Part shown: positions 4,413 to 5,464 of the stretch, in pieces
Position numbering within the stretch: the first letter of the stretch is position 1
Layout: each line of letters begins with the position of its first letter
Source of the DNA: Candidatus Zixiibacteriota bacterium
GTDB lineage: Bacteria; Blakebacterota; Blakebacteria; Blakebacterales; Blakebacteraceae
Direction of reading: 5' to 3'
DNA: 5,464 nucleotides
Assembly (NCBI GenBank): GCA_030604325.1
Contig: JAUVWC010000107.1
Coordinates: 1 to 5,464, forward strand
Translations under genes and position numbers: made by a program
Notes under the pieces: model-generated
The model's database searches: none
What the model saw: only the letters and a program-made list of their open reading frames with translations
What the model was told of the DNA's origin: nothing

Positions 4413-5464
4413 TTACTCTACCCGCCGGACGCTGTCCAGCAGTGTGCCATCCACCCACTTGACTACTGACACGACCTCTTCACCCAGTTTCGGTCTGGCT
4501 GGTATGCCACAAATGGCATCCAGCTCGGCTTTCAGCTCCTCGATCGGCTTGATCGGCAGCCCGGAGTCGGCAACGGCCTCCAGGAGGTCCTGGCGGCGGG
4601 GATTGATGGCGATGCCCCGTTCGGTGGCCACGACATCTATCAGTGCGCCGGTACCGCAAATAGTGGTCACTTCATCAACGATCACCGGGATGCGATCACG
4701 CATGGTCGGGACAGCAAGGATGGTACAGCCGGCGAAGAGGCAGTTCTGCCAGCCGCCGATCCCGTGCAGCAGTTTGCCGTCGGAGTGGGTTACCACGTTG
4801 GCGTTGAAGTTCACATCCACCTCGGTGGCACCGAGTACTACCACATCCACCATTGACGCGAAATTGCCCTTGCCGTGGTAGTTGTACGAGGTGAAGGGGC
4901 TGGTCATCACGTGGCCGGGATTGCGTCCCATCGACTGTACCGCCTCCAGGTCGAAGGTCTGCCCGTCCAGCAGGTAGTCGGTGAGACCCTCTTCCAGCAT
5001 CTCCACCAGGTAGCGGGTTGTGCCGCCCCGGATGAAGCCCGCTTTCACACCCTCCCGCTCCATCCGCTCCTTTAGATAGATGGCGAAGGCGAGCGCCGTG
5101 CCGCCGGCACCCGCCTGGAAGCTGAACCCTTCACGCATGATGCCCGCCTCCTCCACGAAGCGGGCGGTCATCTCGGCGATGAGCTGGCGGTCGGGACTGC
5201 GCGTGATCTGGGTCGTGCCCGATACGATGCGCGAAGCATCGCCGAGGCTTTCCACCTCGACAACGAAATCCACGTCGTTGCCCTTGATCTGCCAGGGTAC
5301 GGCGGGGAAGGGCACCAGATGATCGGTGACCACGATCACCCGATCGGCATACTTGGCATCCACCAGTCCGAAGCCAAGGCCCCCGGTGGCCGACGGACCC
5401 GCCAGTCCGTGGGCGTTTCCGAAAGGATCGGCCGTGGGGGCGGAGATAACGGCGATATCGATAC
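4413..5464 (-). CDS. citF: Citrate lyase alpha subunit (citrate:acyl-ACP transferase), C-terminal part; runs off right edge
   Basis: The minus-strand frame is open from the right edge to TAA at 4413-4415, giving 349 residues; complete CitF is about 510, so the first 150 or so are missing. The visible part starts IDIAVISAPTADPFGNAHG and contains SATGGLGFGL, DAKYADRVIVVTD, GNDVDFVVEVESLGD, GFSFQAGAGGTALA, GFIRGGTTRYLVEML, LDGQTFDLEAVQSMGRNP, VDVVVLGATEVDVNFNANV and RGIAINPRR. These match the C-terminal half of E. coli CitF in order (recalled comparison). The Glu of GATEVD (codon 4821-4823) lies where class I CoA-transferase-type enzymes carry the catalytic Glu, an inference. CitF exchanges acetyl for citrate on the acyl carrier subunit CitD. 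CitD, CitE and the prosthetic-group genes would be expected beyond the right edge. Nothing of the cit cluster follows citF within the window, so it is the last gene of its unit. Confidence 0.93.
   Translation of the reverse strand, partial: IDIAVISAPTADPFGNAHGLAGPSATGGLGFGLVDAKYADRVIVVTDHLVPFPAVPWQIKGNDVDFVVEVESLGDASRIVSGTTQITRSPDRQLIAEMTARFVEEAGIMREGFSFQAGAGGTALAFAIYLKERMEREGVKAGFIRGGTTRYLVEMLEEGLTDYLLDGQTFDLEAVQSMGRNPGHVMTSPFTSYNYHGKGNFASMVDVVVLGATEVDVNFNANVVTHSDGKLLHGIGGWQNCLFAGCTILAVPTMRDRIPVIVDEVTTICGTGALIDVVATERGIAINPRRQDLLEAVADSGLPIKPIEELKAELDAICGIPARPKLGEEVVSVVKWVDGTLLDSVRRVE

Noticed and set aside
4360..4881. 173-codon plus-strand open frame opposite citF
   Set aside because: Ser/Thr-rich translation typical of antisense of a conserved gene; citF on the minus strand has unmistakable motifs.

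Overview
The window is a roughly 60% GC bacterial chromosomal segment, densely packed with single-gene or two-gene units on both strands. It carries seven recognisable protein genes, one probable small membrane-protein gene, and one short stretch that looks like the remnant of a transporter gene. I see no rRNA, tRNA, CRISPR array, insertion sequence or phage gene. The gene content (citrate lyase alpha chain, PflX-type radical SAM protein, GYD-domain protein, hydroxyproline dehydratase/proline racemase family enzyme) suggests an anaerobic or facultatively anaerobic metabolism. Chloroflexota (Dehalococcoidia-like) or a similar metagenomic lineage would fit, but no marker gene here fixes the taxonomy, so this is only an inference.

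Layout. Bases 1-657 (minus): N-terminal 219 residues of a proline racemase family enzyme closest in motif pattern to trans-3-hydroxy-L-proline dehydratase; it runs off the left edge. Bases 737-946 (minus): a dodecin of the SecE2/Rv0379-like type, 79 bp upstream of the racemase-family gene and perhaps cotranscribed with it. Bases 1158-1343 and 1340-2200 (plus): a 61-residue protein with one membrane segment whose stop codon overlaps the start of a YihY/BrkB-family membrane protein (ATGA). Bases 2243-2704 (minus): a YbhB/YbcL (PEBP/RKIP-like) protein, convergent with YihY. Bases 2865-3782 (plus): a PflX-like radical SAM protein, divergent from YbhB. Bases 3958-4269 (plus): a GYD-domain protein. 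Bases 4300-4398 (minus): a probable remnant of the C-terminus of a metal ABC transporter permease. Bases 4413-5464 (minus): C-terminal 349 residues of citrate lyase alpha subunit (CitF), running off the right edge.

How the genes work together: there is no clear multi-gene pathway. Two links are supported by sequence: translational coupling of the small membrane protein with YihY, and possible cotranscription of the dodecin and the hydroxyproline/proline enzyme. The YbhB-PflX divergent region carries a 15-bp direct repeat whose copies are exactly 63 bp apart (six helical turns), a plausible regulator-binding layout. I find no convincing new system; the points most worth a check are the coupled small protein, the flavin-Trp-lacking dodecin, the permease remnant and the spaced repeat.
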